Below, in pieces: positions 47,601 to 56,564 of a DNA stretch of 64,000 bases (the stretch's first letter is position 1; each line of letters opens with the position of its first letter). Where the stretch lies: assembly GCA_024663395.1 (NCBI GenBank), contig JANFAH010000063.1:124001-188000 (forward strand). The letters run 5' to 3'. The notes under the pieces were generated by a model, which did not search any database, had not been told where the DNA came from, and worked only from the letters and a program-made list of their open reading frames with translations. This DNA comes from Pisolithus tinctorius. Taxonomy: Eukaryota; Basidiomycota; Agaricomycetes; Boletales; Pisolithaceae. Position numbers and translations under genes: made by a program.

Positions 47601-47979
47601 ATCCTGTAAGCATGGGTGTGAGGCCCCTGCCAACTGGCTCTCAGCAAGCCTCACTTCAATGTTGATGTTGTTCATTCAACAATTTCAACAGGCACAGCAA
47701 GATCAGTTGGAGCACAAGTGCTCCTGCATGGACTTCAACTACTGGAAGGTGAAGGAGAGGAAGTTGGCTCACACAGAGGATCATGAGCACCAGTTGCAAA
47801 TGCAACATGAGCTGCATGCACATGAGCAAGTGATGGCAGCTCAGGAGGTCAAGAAGATGAAGCTTGCAGTTCAGCTGGAGCAGCTGCATGTTCAGAATCT
47901 CATGTTGCAGAAAGGCATTGCAGGTGGTGAGGACCAAGGTACTTCATCTGATAGTCAGAATGTTCACCTCACCCTCTGA
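44615..47979 (+). pseudogene. Harbinger Myb/SANT-like protein gene, interrupted
   Basis: Coding pieces visible: 44615-44875 (MASATRPGSLGLPSSQSAKS, then TDCLIEWCKTHKAACKRLFS), about 45025-45130 (LKQKYWKYITLLGQTGAGRT), 45187-45424 (EFSWWGDLHGWWHMNPAYNS) and, after the nested foldback element, 47005-47979 ending in a Gln/His/Leu-rich coiled coil (RKLAHTEDHEHQLQMQHELH). The Trp-rich LKQKYW...WWGDLHGWW pattern is that of the Myb/SANT-like companion protein of fungal Harbinger elements. A TGA at 44726-44728 replaces a probable CGA codon, and the foldback insertion at 45425 splits the frame. Exon borders are approximate. In intact elements this protein binds DNA ends and escorts the transposase to the nucleus. 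Confidence 0.65.
45424..47004. mobile_element. Foldback Tc1/mariner-derived element: two 637-bp near-identical inverted arms
   Basis: Element 45426-47002 (1577 bp) flanked by TA. Arms 45426-46062 and 46366-47002 are near-perfect reverse complements beginning CAGTGGCTCACAAAATTGTC; the spacer 46063-46365 is unique. Each arm encodes the same N-terminal Tc1-type helix-turn-helix fragment on opposite strands (QEITILAHQGNSVRETLAKA, then VHYSIINRICYQHHW), without a catalytic domain. The arms can fold into a long hairpin. High arm identity implies recent origin or gene conversion between arms. Confidence 0.9.
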
Positions 47980-48009
47980 ATACAGTACACAGTCATTTCC
48001 TTTTAATCA

Positions 48010-48145
48010 TCTAGTATGCTAGCATTCCCCCCCCTGTATACAATAGCATTCCCCCCCCCCCCAGTATACAATAGAATTCCCCTCCCCCCCCAGTATACAA
48101 TTCCCTTCCCCCCCCCTTCATCCCCTCCCCCCCAGTATATACAAT
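48010..48145. repeat. C-rich imperfect tandem repeat between converging Harbinger genes
   Basis: Four or five imperfect units of a C-run (6-14 C) followed by GTATACAAT or a variant. On the - strand this gives closely spaced G-runs. It lies between the 3' ends of the two Harbinger genes. Confidence 0.75.
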
Positions 48146-48268
48146 GTACACCATGGTATATACTAAAATATGAATGAATTTGCTGTTGTCTGTGTCATAC
48201 TTGCTCAGAACAAAGTCCCAGAACAAAGCAAAGTAAAAACAAAATATATTTACATACTCAAGAATGTG

Positions 48269-49839
48269 TTACACCTCTAAGTGCTGGAGTAACTTGATAA
48301 GAAGTGCATCCCTAAATATTTGCCCCTCTGATCCAATGTAGTTTCCCTGACCACCTGCATCCTCACCTGCATCCTCGCCTTCCTCATCCTCATCAGAGGG
48401 AGGAAATGCCCCAGCAAACTCTTCAGCTGATGATGCCAAACCAAGGTCCTCCTCAATTTCTATGATCATGTTATGGAGAACCAGACAACTTTGCACCCAT
48501 GCATTACAATACTCCAAGTCTTCTGGAGTCTGTATTTGGATTCAAAGCTCTCACAGGGATTGGAAGTGCCCTTTAAGGGAACCATAAAGATGTTCAGATT
48601 GAACACATATCTTGCCATGACAGATGAGTATGGACTAAATATATAAAAAGAGCTGTTACATACTTTAGACAGATGATAATTGAATGTCTTCTGCACCCTA
48701 GTCAACTGACCTGAAGCAGGTCTTTTGAATGGAACAATACACCACTTCTGGCATCCATATGCAGAGTCAGCCCAGAGCCATCCATTCTCACCAAAAAACC
48801 TTTCAGGTGACCAGGCACATTGAGTGTGTTGGAAGGCACTGGCATCATGGAGGCTACCAGGAACACCAATGACATAATCCACATTGCAAAGATTGTGGGG
48901 GAAGATGATGATCTTAAATGCAGGTGAGTGAATACATGTAATCACCAAATTGTGAGTGCTCACCTGGTTGGAAAGTGAATAATTGGATTTCCTGTCAAAA
49001 AATCCCTCCCCATGCAACCCAGGCTTCTGAAATAGATTGAAGGGTGTTCCATCCACACACAAAAATCCCCCCTTCCAATGAGGACATGTTCTCTCCTCCA
49101 CATACCTCTTTGCCCTGTCCTTTTCCCTCCTGTCCTGTGGTTCCTCAGGGTTAAAGTGAATCACCTCATCATGATGGTGCAGAATGGCAACCATCACCCT
49201 CTTGTAGCAGTTGTGGACAGTCCCAACAGATACACCAGCCCACTCTGCCATATCCTGGGAGGTGGCAGCATTTCCATAATGCCCAGCAGCATTAAGGAAA
49301 ATTGCCAATTGTATGGGGACAGGGAGCTGGGGGTTATTGGAGTTGTTGTGGAAGATAGGGTGGGTCTCAATCTTGTCCACTATAGCAGAAAAAACAGCTG
49401 GAGGGACTCTGAGTTTGTGCTGAAAGAGGCGAGGGTGGTCAATTTTCCACTCATCAAGGAGGTGGAGCTGGGGAGAGTGGCTTGGCCTTGGTTGATTGTT
49501 GAGAACACATGTTTTTTCAACTTCATCCTGGAGTGCAGCAATAGCATCCTGGAAGCCAGAGAAAGCAGCAGTACTGAATAACAACTGCTCCATCAAGCCA
49601 GAGGATGAGGATGAGGTGTCAGAAGTTGCAGCACCAGAAGATGGGAAAGAGGGAACAGAAGATTGGGTTATCATGGTGTTGTCAGATTGGGGTAGGCCTT
49701 CACTTGAGTCATCAGAGTCAGTAGCTTCAGCCTCCTGCAATGCTACATGTAGTATATCTAAGTACTGTAGCAGACCAAAGTGTTTGCTGGCTTGTTAAAG
49801 GATGGCTAGGAGTTCCTGGTGCTCAGTAACTGTAGGCAT
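48269..49839 (-). pseudogene. PIF/Harbinger transposase (DDE_Tnp_4 type), with stop codons
   Basis: Exons on the - strand 49839-48964, 48912-48664 and 48610-48269; 489 codons including three stops. Landmarks: PVPIQLAIFLNAAGHYGNAA, WAGVSVGTVHNCYKRVM (helix-turn-helix), GGFLCVDGTPFNLFQKPGLH (first Asp), VPGSLHDASAFQHT, GWLWADSAYGCQKWCIVPFK (second Asp), SEHLYGSLKGHFQSL (Glu) and YCNAWVQSCLVLHNMI with an acidic tail. Stops: TAA at 49795-49797, and TGA at 48551-48553 and 48542-48544, both in SL-x-EL-x-IQIQTPEDLEY where relatives have Arg, so CGA to TGA. It excises and reinserts Harbinger elements with 3-bp duplications when intact. Confidence 0.85.
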
Positions 49840-49890
49840 GGTGTTGGTAGGTAGTTATCACTTGCTAGATCTCTATTGATAAGCATGCAC

Positions 49891-50008
49891 GCTTTTCAGC
49901 GGAGTTTGAATTTTAAATCGGAGTGTCAATAGCATTATCTACACATCTACCGTTTCTGGGTCACGCGCTTTTTCTGCGGAGTTTGAATCTCAAGTCGGAG
50001 CTTTAATA
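49891..50008. repeat. Subterminal direct repeats of the Harbinger element, CpG retained
   Basis: Two copies of about 41 bp, 49891-49931 (GCTTTTCAGCGGAGTTTGAA...) and 49967-50008 (GCTTTTTCTGCGGAGTTTGA...), share GCGGAGTTTGAAT and the later TCGGAG. They lie 80-190 bp from the right end, as transposase-binding sites often do. Unlike the rest of the element they still contain several CpG. Confidence 0.65.
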
Positions 50009-50088
50009 TTCGCCCACAAACTCACAACTCAACTGCACTTGAGTTTGCTCGCATGTTTCTTCCACATCTAACTTTGAGCAGCCCTAAT

Positions 50089-52341
50089 GATACAGAGTTG
50101 CATGCTACAGTTGTGAGGTGGCTGGTGGGATTTGCCATGTGGACTTGTTGTTGAGGCATATGTGCAGATATTGAAAAAAGTGTCTCAATTTTTGGGGTGC
50201 AGTGACCTCGTAAACAAGGTGATCTGTGAAACTGAGGGCTGTCTCACAATGTCACACCTTACATTGTAACTCTGATGCACTGATACTCCAAACTGACTTA
50301 CATCAGCAGTGGCTGATAATGTCACTCCACCATTGCTCCACTTGTATTGTCACACTCTTGCCTCACATTATTGCAACAACAATTACAATCAAAGGATCCT
50401 TCTTGTTGGCCTCAGAATTCTTTCAGGAAGCAGGGAAATGTCTTAAGAGTCCCCAGATAGCATTTCATGATTTTCTGATGTGATTTGATTTCAGCCCTGG
50501 TGAGTTATTCTGAAAAGGACCCTTTTTAAGCAGTATATTGATTTTCCCTCATCCACAGGTGCAGTTTTTTTTTTTTAAAGTATACAGCCCCCTAGGGCTA
50601 TAGTATATTGTGCCATATGTACAATTATGCAGCTTGGATTGAAGTGTGGCATGGTGTAGTTAGCATTTTGCAACACTGTGTCATTTTGCACATCAGGAAA
50701 AGTGGCATCTGCCCTAGACTTATAGAGCAACCAATGTTGCTTTATGGAGCTACTGATGAATCAGGATCAACATTGTTGCTATAGATCACTTGTGATTAGC
50801 AGAGCCTGATGTCAGACCAACATTGGCAACATTGTGCTCCATTGATGGCTTTAGGAGCTCCTTTATTAGGACTCTCTAATGTAAAGCCACCTGTGGTAGT
50901 ATAGGTTGCCCTATATTAGGGCTTCTAAATGTAAGATGATCTATGGTGCTATAGATTGTGCTATATTAGGGCTTCCAAATGTATGACTGCCTATGGTGCT
51001 ATGGTTTGTCCTTTGTGGTCTTATTTGGCTTTATATATTGCTATGCATATAATCCTAATCCTAATCCAATATGCAATATGTAATCTAACATTAATCTCAT
51101 CCAAATCCAAGCATAGTCCCATCCTACTGTAATCCAAACCTAAACCTAACCTATTCTGCATCTAATCCCATGCTAAACCAAAACTGATCACCACTACAAC
51201 TGTTAGTCATTGTGCCTTGACATTCCAGGGGTGCTTTTCTATGTCACATGGATACCCACCTGCAAAATGGCATGACTTTAGGGCCATTACAGGCAGAGAT
51301 ATGGCTCAGAGATCACATAATTGCCCCTGTGTAACTGTTTTCAAAATACCTCCTCACATTTCCTACTCCATGACTCCAAACATTGCAGGTACCCATAGGC
51401 TATATCAATGCACATGCCTGCCAAATATCATTGACTACAGATGAGGCAATGGGGAGATATTGGCCAAACAAAACAAACTGAAGAGTGTCAAATATTTCCT
51501 CACTGGAGGCATATTAGCACTTGATATTTCTATGGTGGATGCATGTGATATGGATTGATGTATGTACAAAATATCATAGTCTACAGACAAATGTGTGAGG
51601 AGTTATGTGGAGTTGAAGTTGTAGGAGGATTGGACTTTGTGAATTTCAAGTGCGAGTCTATGGGAAAAAAGTCACATGACCTATGGTCATGCTTGAACAA
51701 ATGTGAGCATGCACACTCTCTTCCACTACATCCAATCTACCTCTCTTGCATCCACCCCAAATTCACCACCATCCAGATCCAAGCCTCTTCCTACATCCTT
51801 GGTACACCTATCTTGGCTCCCATCCATCACTAGTTTCATCCTCCATGGCTCCAATGCCATTCACAGAGCAAACAGGTGAGTTTGTGCTTCAACAATGTTT
51901 GCCCTAGTTTTCTGCTGACTATTACAATCAGATGCAAGTGCCATGATAAGCTACTAGTTCTATGAGTGTAGTGTGTAGTCTTTGTATTGTAGTTATGATA
52001 GGAATATAAGCTTGATTCTTGATTACAACAAAGTGTGAAAAAAAGGACAAAATGGAAAAAAGGAGCATCTATGGCACCAAAAGGCACACTCACCAATGCC
52101 TGGGGAGGATTCTTTTGTTTGCTATATGTCCCTCCAATGTTACTATATGCACAATAAACATTGCCATATTTTGCCATTGTTATGCCATACATCATTATAT
52201 GAAGCTATTTTTACTTTTCAAAACAGGGACTTTGCTATAACTGGTTTCTATGCCTTAAAAGAATTAGGAGCATAAAGGTCCACATATAGCTATAATAAGC
52301 AACAGAAAGTACTACATAGCTATATGATGCTAGGGGGCCTT
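50089..52341. repeat. CpG-poor repeat-derived DNA with short tandem units
   Basis: About 2.2 kb without a supported gene. A roughly 65-bp unit containing CTATATTAGGGCTTC and TATGGTGCTAT is repeated about three times at 50860-51010. At 51055-51160 degenerate CCTAATCC/AAACCTAAACC strings occur. Frames at 51555-51833 and 52019-52240 show no motif. Confidence 0.45.
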
Positions 52342-52388
52342 TTCCTGATGCAACACCAGTCAAGTGATAGTATTATATGGAAAATTTC
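52342..52388 (-). repeat. Right copy of a 45-bp inverted repeat
   Basis: Reverse complement of 44262-44310 (CTATCACTTGACTGGTGTTG core identical). Similarity does not extend beyond AAATTTT outward. Confidence 0.55.
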
Positions 52389-52436
52389 TCTCATGGTGTC
52401 ATGTGACATAGGTTGTGGGAACATGATTAGGTAACC

Positions 52437-53020
52437 TTGTCCTGTTTGTCACTCCCCTGGGAGTCCTATGCAGTAAGCCACCTGACATGTCCAATTCATA
52501 CAGCAATAGGTCTAGGAGTGGCCCAGTGGATCCTACCATTCTGCAGAATGCTAGTAAAAGACCTACCCACACACAAAGCTGTCTCTGGAACACAGGAGGA
52601 GATTGCTCTCCTTGAATTCTTACTCAAGTCTTTGCCTTGTGCTGGCAATGGAGGGTTCAAGGACCCAGTTTTTGAGACAGCAGTGGCTCATTTGAGAGCC
52701 AAGTTGCCAGCATACAAAGGTGCACCAAAGCATAGATTGGCATGCAAATGCAAGTGGCATGGGGATGTGAGTAGTGACTTATCATTATCTTGCTGTCTGA
52801 TGTCATTGTAGCTCAAAAGGATGTATGCTCTTGTGAATGATCTTGGGAGTGCAACAGGTTGGACTTGGTCAGATGAGCATGGTTGTAGAATTAAAGATGA
52901 CAATGATCCTTGGTGGCTTGCACAGCTGCAGGTATTGCTCTTATCTACCTGCAATCACACATGCTTACCATAATTGTAGGTTAATCACAAAGTAGAGAAG
53001 TTCAAGAACACCAGGTGCAC
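52437..53020 (+). pseudogene. Second Myb/SANT-like repeat protein fragment
   Basis: Pieces: about 52590-52765 (TQEEIALLEFLLKSLPCAGN, then FKDPVFETAVAHL and CKCKWHG), 52813-52930 (LKRMYALVNDLGSATGWTWS, then DPWWLAQLQ) and about 52981 onward (VNHKVEKFKNT). This order, an acidic E-E-x-A-L start, FKDPVF, LKRMY...TGWTW and W-x-x-Y/V..NH..KFK, is that of the single Myb/SANT-like domain of transposon companion proteins, split by two introns. Its partner transposase is not visible nearby, and the fragment is followed by a minisatellite. Confidence 0.5.
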
Positions 53021-53169
53021 ATGATTCAGTCACTTGTAGTCCTAAAAGTGGGTCATCCAACAAGTACATTTTGTCCTGAAACTGGGACTAACTGACATTG
53101 GCTGGTGGTCCCTAGGGGTTGGTAGGCTGGACTGTGAAGGTGGGGTTGGCCTATGTCATAGGATGATGG

Positions 53170-53865
53170 ATCAACTGCCCTGGATGTGGGCTCAGCTGAC
53201 ATGACTATAGGGTGGATTGATGACCTGGAAGTGGGGTCAGCTGGCACAGCTATGGGATGGATTGATGACCTGGAAGTGAGGTCAGCCAACATGGCTATGA
53301 GATGAATTAGTGACCTGGAAGTGGGGCCAGCTGATGCAGCTATGGGATAGATTAGCATCCTAGAAATGAGGTCTGCCAATGCAGCTATGGGATGGATAAG
53401 TGTCCTGGAAGTGAGGCCAGCTGATGTGGCTATGGGATGAATTAGTGACCTGGAAGTGGGGTCAGCTGACACAGCTATGGGATAGATTAGCATCCTAGAA
53501 GTGAGGTTGGCCAATGCAGCTATGGGATGGATTAGTGCCATGGAAGTGAGGTCAGCTGACATGGCTATGGGATGAATTAGTGACCTGGAAGTGGGGTTGG
53601 CTGACACAGCTATGGGTGGATTAGTGTCCTGGAAGTGAGGTCAGCTGACATGGCTATGGGATGGATTGGTGACCTGGAAGTGGGGTCAGCTGACTTGGCT
53701 GGGGGATGGATTAGTGACCTGGAAGTGGGGTGGTCAACACAGCTATGGGATGGATTGATGACCTGGAAGTGGGGCCAGCTGACATGGCTGGGGGAGGGGC
53801 TGATGTCCTGGCAGTGGGGTCAGCTGATGTGGCTGGGGGAATGAACCATGACATGGAGTTAGGGT
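53170..53865. repeat. 45-bp minisatellite, about 15 units
   Basis: Unit like GTGGGGTCAGCTGACATGGC + TATGGGATGGATTGATGACC + TGGAA repeated head-to-tail with substitutions. As 45 is divisible by three, all frames stay open by chance over long runs on the - strand (for example SADPTSRSLIHPIAM repeated); there is no start or flanking exon evidence for a protein. Confidence 0.85.
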
Positions 53866-54224
53866 TGGGCAGACACTTTGCAAGAAAGACCAATATCTTG
53901 ATAGTGGGTCAGTGGGGCTGGCCAATCTTATTACTCAGTACACTACTTCCTTGGTAGTTGGCTGGCTGAACCAACATGGTTGTGGAAAAATCCTACATCC
54001 TATCCTTATCCTGTGGTATTGAAGTTAACTCTACCAACCTTGCCATTGTATTGGAATTAACATTGGACAAATTTACTCAGTTGTATATCAGTACTTAAGG
54101 AGGAGTTGTCCTGCAGGAAACTACTTTTTTTTCTGCACATTCAATGTCATATGACATTTGAAAACACAAAGCAGCTATTTTTGATTGTAGTACATGCATA
54201 TCATATGTATCAAAGTATGGTATT

Positions 54225-55809
54225 TTACAAAGATTCCAACAGCCAGGATGATGTTTGCCTCTTTTCCTGTGTCAGTTTGATAGCCCCTTTGGACATGCAG
54301 ATAGTATAGGTTTGGGGAGGCTGAGATGTGCCCTGTGTGTCCTTCCCACAGCCAGGATTCTTGCACTCATAGGAATAAGTCTGCCCTGAACAACCAGCTT
54401 CCCACTTCTGAATGCTATAACACTGAGGGCACTGGGCAGGCAATTGCTGTCCCCAGGGCCTGATGAACTTGTCAGTCCAGATAAATTTCTCCACCACTAC
54501 CTTCTCCTGCCACAACATCAAGATGTTGTTGGAGTGCCTACCTAACATACCATGGTCATTGAGGGCATACCTGACTGCACTTTGGACATGGAAACCTTGA
54601 ACAAGGGTAGAGTCAAGGACACTCATGAGGAAGGGAATGGTGGTGACTAATTGAAGTCTCTCAGCATCAAAAAGCAACATGGACCTTGGCTTGAAACTGA
54701 TATGGTGTCAGCCATAACCACCAACATTGAAGGAAAACCTACTGTTGCACAGCTGCCTTCAGTCCTTGGAAGCTCTCCCCCTTCTTTATGGTAGAACCAT
54801 ACACAAAGAAGATGAGGTCTCAACCCTTGACAATGTTGGATAAGGGTAACAGAAGGCCTTGCAGAAACTGCAACTGGTCAGATGGGAGTGACAGTCAAAC
54901 AATGGTGGCTTACCTCAAAGACCTCTGTGGCTATTGGAACCTTATTCTCCATTCCAGAGAACAGATCCCCCCTTTCTTCATCAGTATGGGTAGTAAGGAA
55001 AATGACTACCTTAGCAAAGGTAGTCAGACTTGAAGCTAGCTCTGATGCTGCAGTGTCATAGGCAGCTCTGGACTCCTTGGTGGCAAAGTTGAAGGGAAAA
55101 TCTGAGAAGTGGTAGGTGTCTTGTGTGAAATATACCTGCGACATAGTGTGAAGGATATGAACAGGGGCATGGCAAAGCTCCAGAGACTCAAGGTGGAGGC
55201 GTATAATGGCAGTGGAGTCACCAGCTACTTCAGAGGTGGTGGCATGCTCAAACCCCCCAATGACCACAAGAGGGTGTTTCAGGACTGGCTTTCCTGACAA
55301 GTAGAAGCCCTGTACTTGGAGTTAGAAGTGATTGGGGTGGCAAGATGCACTTACAAAATAGAGCTGAGGACTTTCAAATCTTGTCATTTTCCAATGACAG
55401 GCAACACACCTGAACTTTATCCAGAGTTTGACTCAATGGAATTAATTCATAAAGGGAGGTTAACACCTGAAGGTCACAGGAAGCTGGGTGACCTCTTCAA
55501 GGCAACCCTCAGGTACTACAACACACTTGTTACACACTACCCTTCTGCAACCTGCCTGATCACAAGGCCACAATGTCCCTCCATCCCTGCACATCACACA
55601 GAACTGCATAGAATGTTAGAAAGATGGATGGAATATAACAACAGACTTACCAAGTTCCTCATCCTTCTTTTCTTGACAACAGGGGCCTTCCTAGCATGGG
55701 CCTTGCTTGACTTGGCAGCTTGTTTTTCCCTAGCTTGCAGACCAGTAAGAGATACCCTGGGAACTCTACCTCCAGTGGTCTTCTTAGTTGTCTGCTTGGT
55801 CTTCACCAT
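54225..55809 (-). pseudogene. Mobile-repeat gene: histone H3-tail mimic + PHD-like finger + agaric-specific region
   Basis: Exons on the - strand: 55809-55651, 55603-55467, 55409-55355, 55309-54914, then less certain pieces around 54860-54725 and 54683-54225. Residues 1-20 read MVKTKQTTKKTTGGRVPRVS; aligned with histone H3 after Met removal they keep T3, K4, Q5, T6, K9, T11, G12, G13, P16 and R17. A basic region ending KKRRMRNL follows, then a cysteine cluster FCVMCRDGGTLWPCDQAGC, RRVVCNKC and, after an intron, CVACHW (eight Cys, PHD/ADD-like). Next comes a conserved block GFYLSGKPVLKHPLVVIGGF...VVIFLTTHTDEERGDLFSGM, then DLIFFVYGSTIKKGESFQG, FDAERLQLVTTIPFLMSVLD and a terminal zinc-ribbon-like CPQCYSIQKWEAG...CKNPGCG. 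A TGA in KG-x-DLIFF (about 54835) again looks like a lost CGA. It is not a histone gene: no histone fold follows. Confidence 0.7.
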
Positions 55810-56214
55810 CTTAGTCTAGTATGCCAACATTAGTGAGTGGCAGCAACATGTGACACAGAAAGGAAAGTGGCATACCTTGTTATCTTTACAAGACACAAAA
55901 GGGGTAGGGGACAAGCAATAAGATAACAATGAATGCATTTAGTTTGGTGCATATATCGTGGAGCAGGGATAGATATCTACATATTTATGGAAAAGACAAG
56001 CCAATGTGATCTGATTTGTTCAACTACACACACTGGATAAGCAGACCAGAGAGGGGTGTGTGTGAGTATCATCTGGACACCCATCTGGACACCATGAAGT
56101 AGAAGTCCAACAACATACCTATTTATTGGATGAGACACAGCAAGGGAGATGCAGTGCAGCAGGAGGGATATATGAATTGATAGCCTACTAGTGTGTTTTG
56201 TGAGTGGTATTAGG

Positions 56215-56564
56215 ATGCTGCAAACTAGGATGGCATACCTTTTTTTTGGATGAGGCATGGTGAGAGGGGGTGTTTTGTGAGTAGTACAGGGACACCATGA
56301 ACTGGGATGACATACCTTTTTTTGGATGAGACACAGTGAGGGGGTGTTTTGTGAGTGGTACAGGGACACTGCAAGCAGGGGTGACAAACCTTTTTTTTGG
56401 ATGAGACATAGTGAGAGGGGGTGTTTTGTGAGTGGTACAGGGGCACTGCAAGCTGGGATGACATACCTTTTTTTGGATGAGACACAGCAAGAGGGGGTGT
56501 TTTGTGAGTGGTACAGGCACACTGCAAGCTAGGATGACAAACCTTTTTTTTGGATGAGACATGG
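56215..56564. repeat. 75-bp tandem repeat, about five units
   Basis: Unit contains GGATGAGACACAGTGAGAGG, GGTGTTTTGTGAGTGGTACA, GGGACACTGCAAGC and GGGATGACATACCTTTTTTT. Variants ACAGCAAG, ATGGTGAG, ACAGTGAG and ATAGTGAG at one site are all explained by CpG decay of ACGGCGAG. More diverged units lie at 56110-56215 and 58364-58540. Copy 2 of the LTR-like repeat inserted into this array. Confidence 0.8.

Larger units (their letters stand above)
44464..50088. mobile_element. PIF/Harbinger DNA transposon, 5.6 kb, with a nested Tc1-type palindrome
   Basis: Element 44467-50085 (5619 bp) with short inverted ends AGGGCTGCTCAAAGT and flanking 3-bp direct duplication AAT (44464-44466, 50086-50088), as expected for Harbinger elements. 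It carries the usual two genes: a Myb/SANT-like DNA-binding protein on the + strand and a DDE_Tnp_4-type transposase on the - strand, converging at about 48.0-48.3 kb. The 1577-bp foldback element at 45426-47002 sits inside the first gene. Most of the element is CpG-depleted, and both genes contain stop codons, so this copy is dead. The right subterminal 200 bp retain CpG. Confidence 0.85.

Noticed and set aside
48542..48556. An intron (GTGAGAG...) near the end of the Harbinger transposase
   Set aside because: No acceptor restores the frame; reading straight through with two CGA-to-TGA changes gives the conserved YCNAWVQSCLVLHN end.
51055..51160. Interstitial telomere tract (CCTAATCC, AAACCTAAACC)
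   Set aside because: The units are irregular and do not give a run of CCCTAA; more likely AT-rich simple repeat decay.
53053..53607. A 184-residue protein made of SADPTSRSLIHPIA repeats
   Set aside because: It is the translation of a 45-bp minisatellite whose period is divisible by three, so open frames are expected; no exon or promoter context supports it.
55651..55809. A histone H3 gene
   Set aside because: Only the first 20 residues resemble H3; the following residues are not the H3 alpha-N helix or histone fold, and a cysteine cluster comes next.
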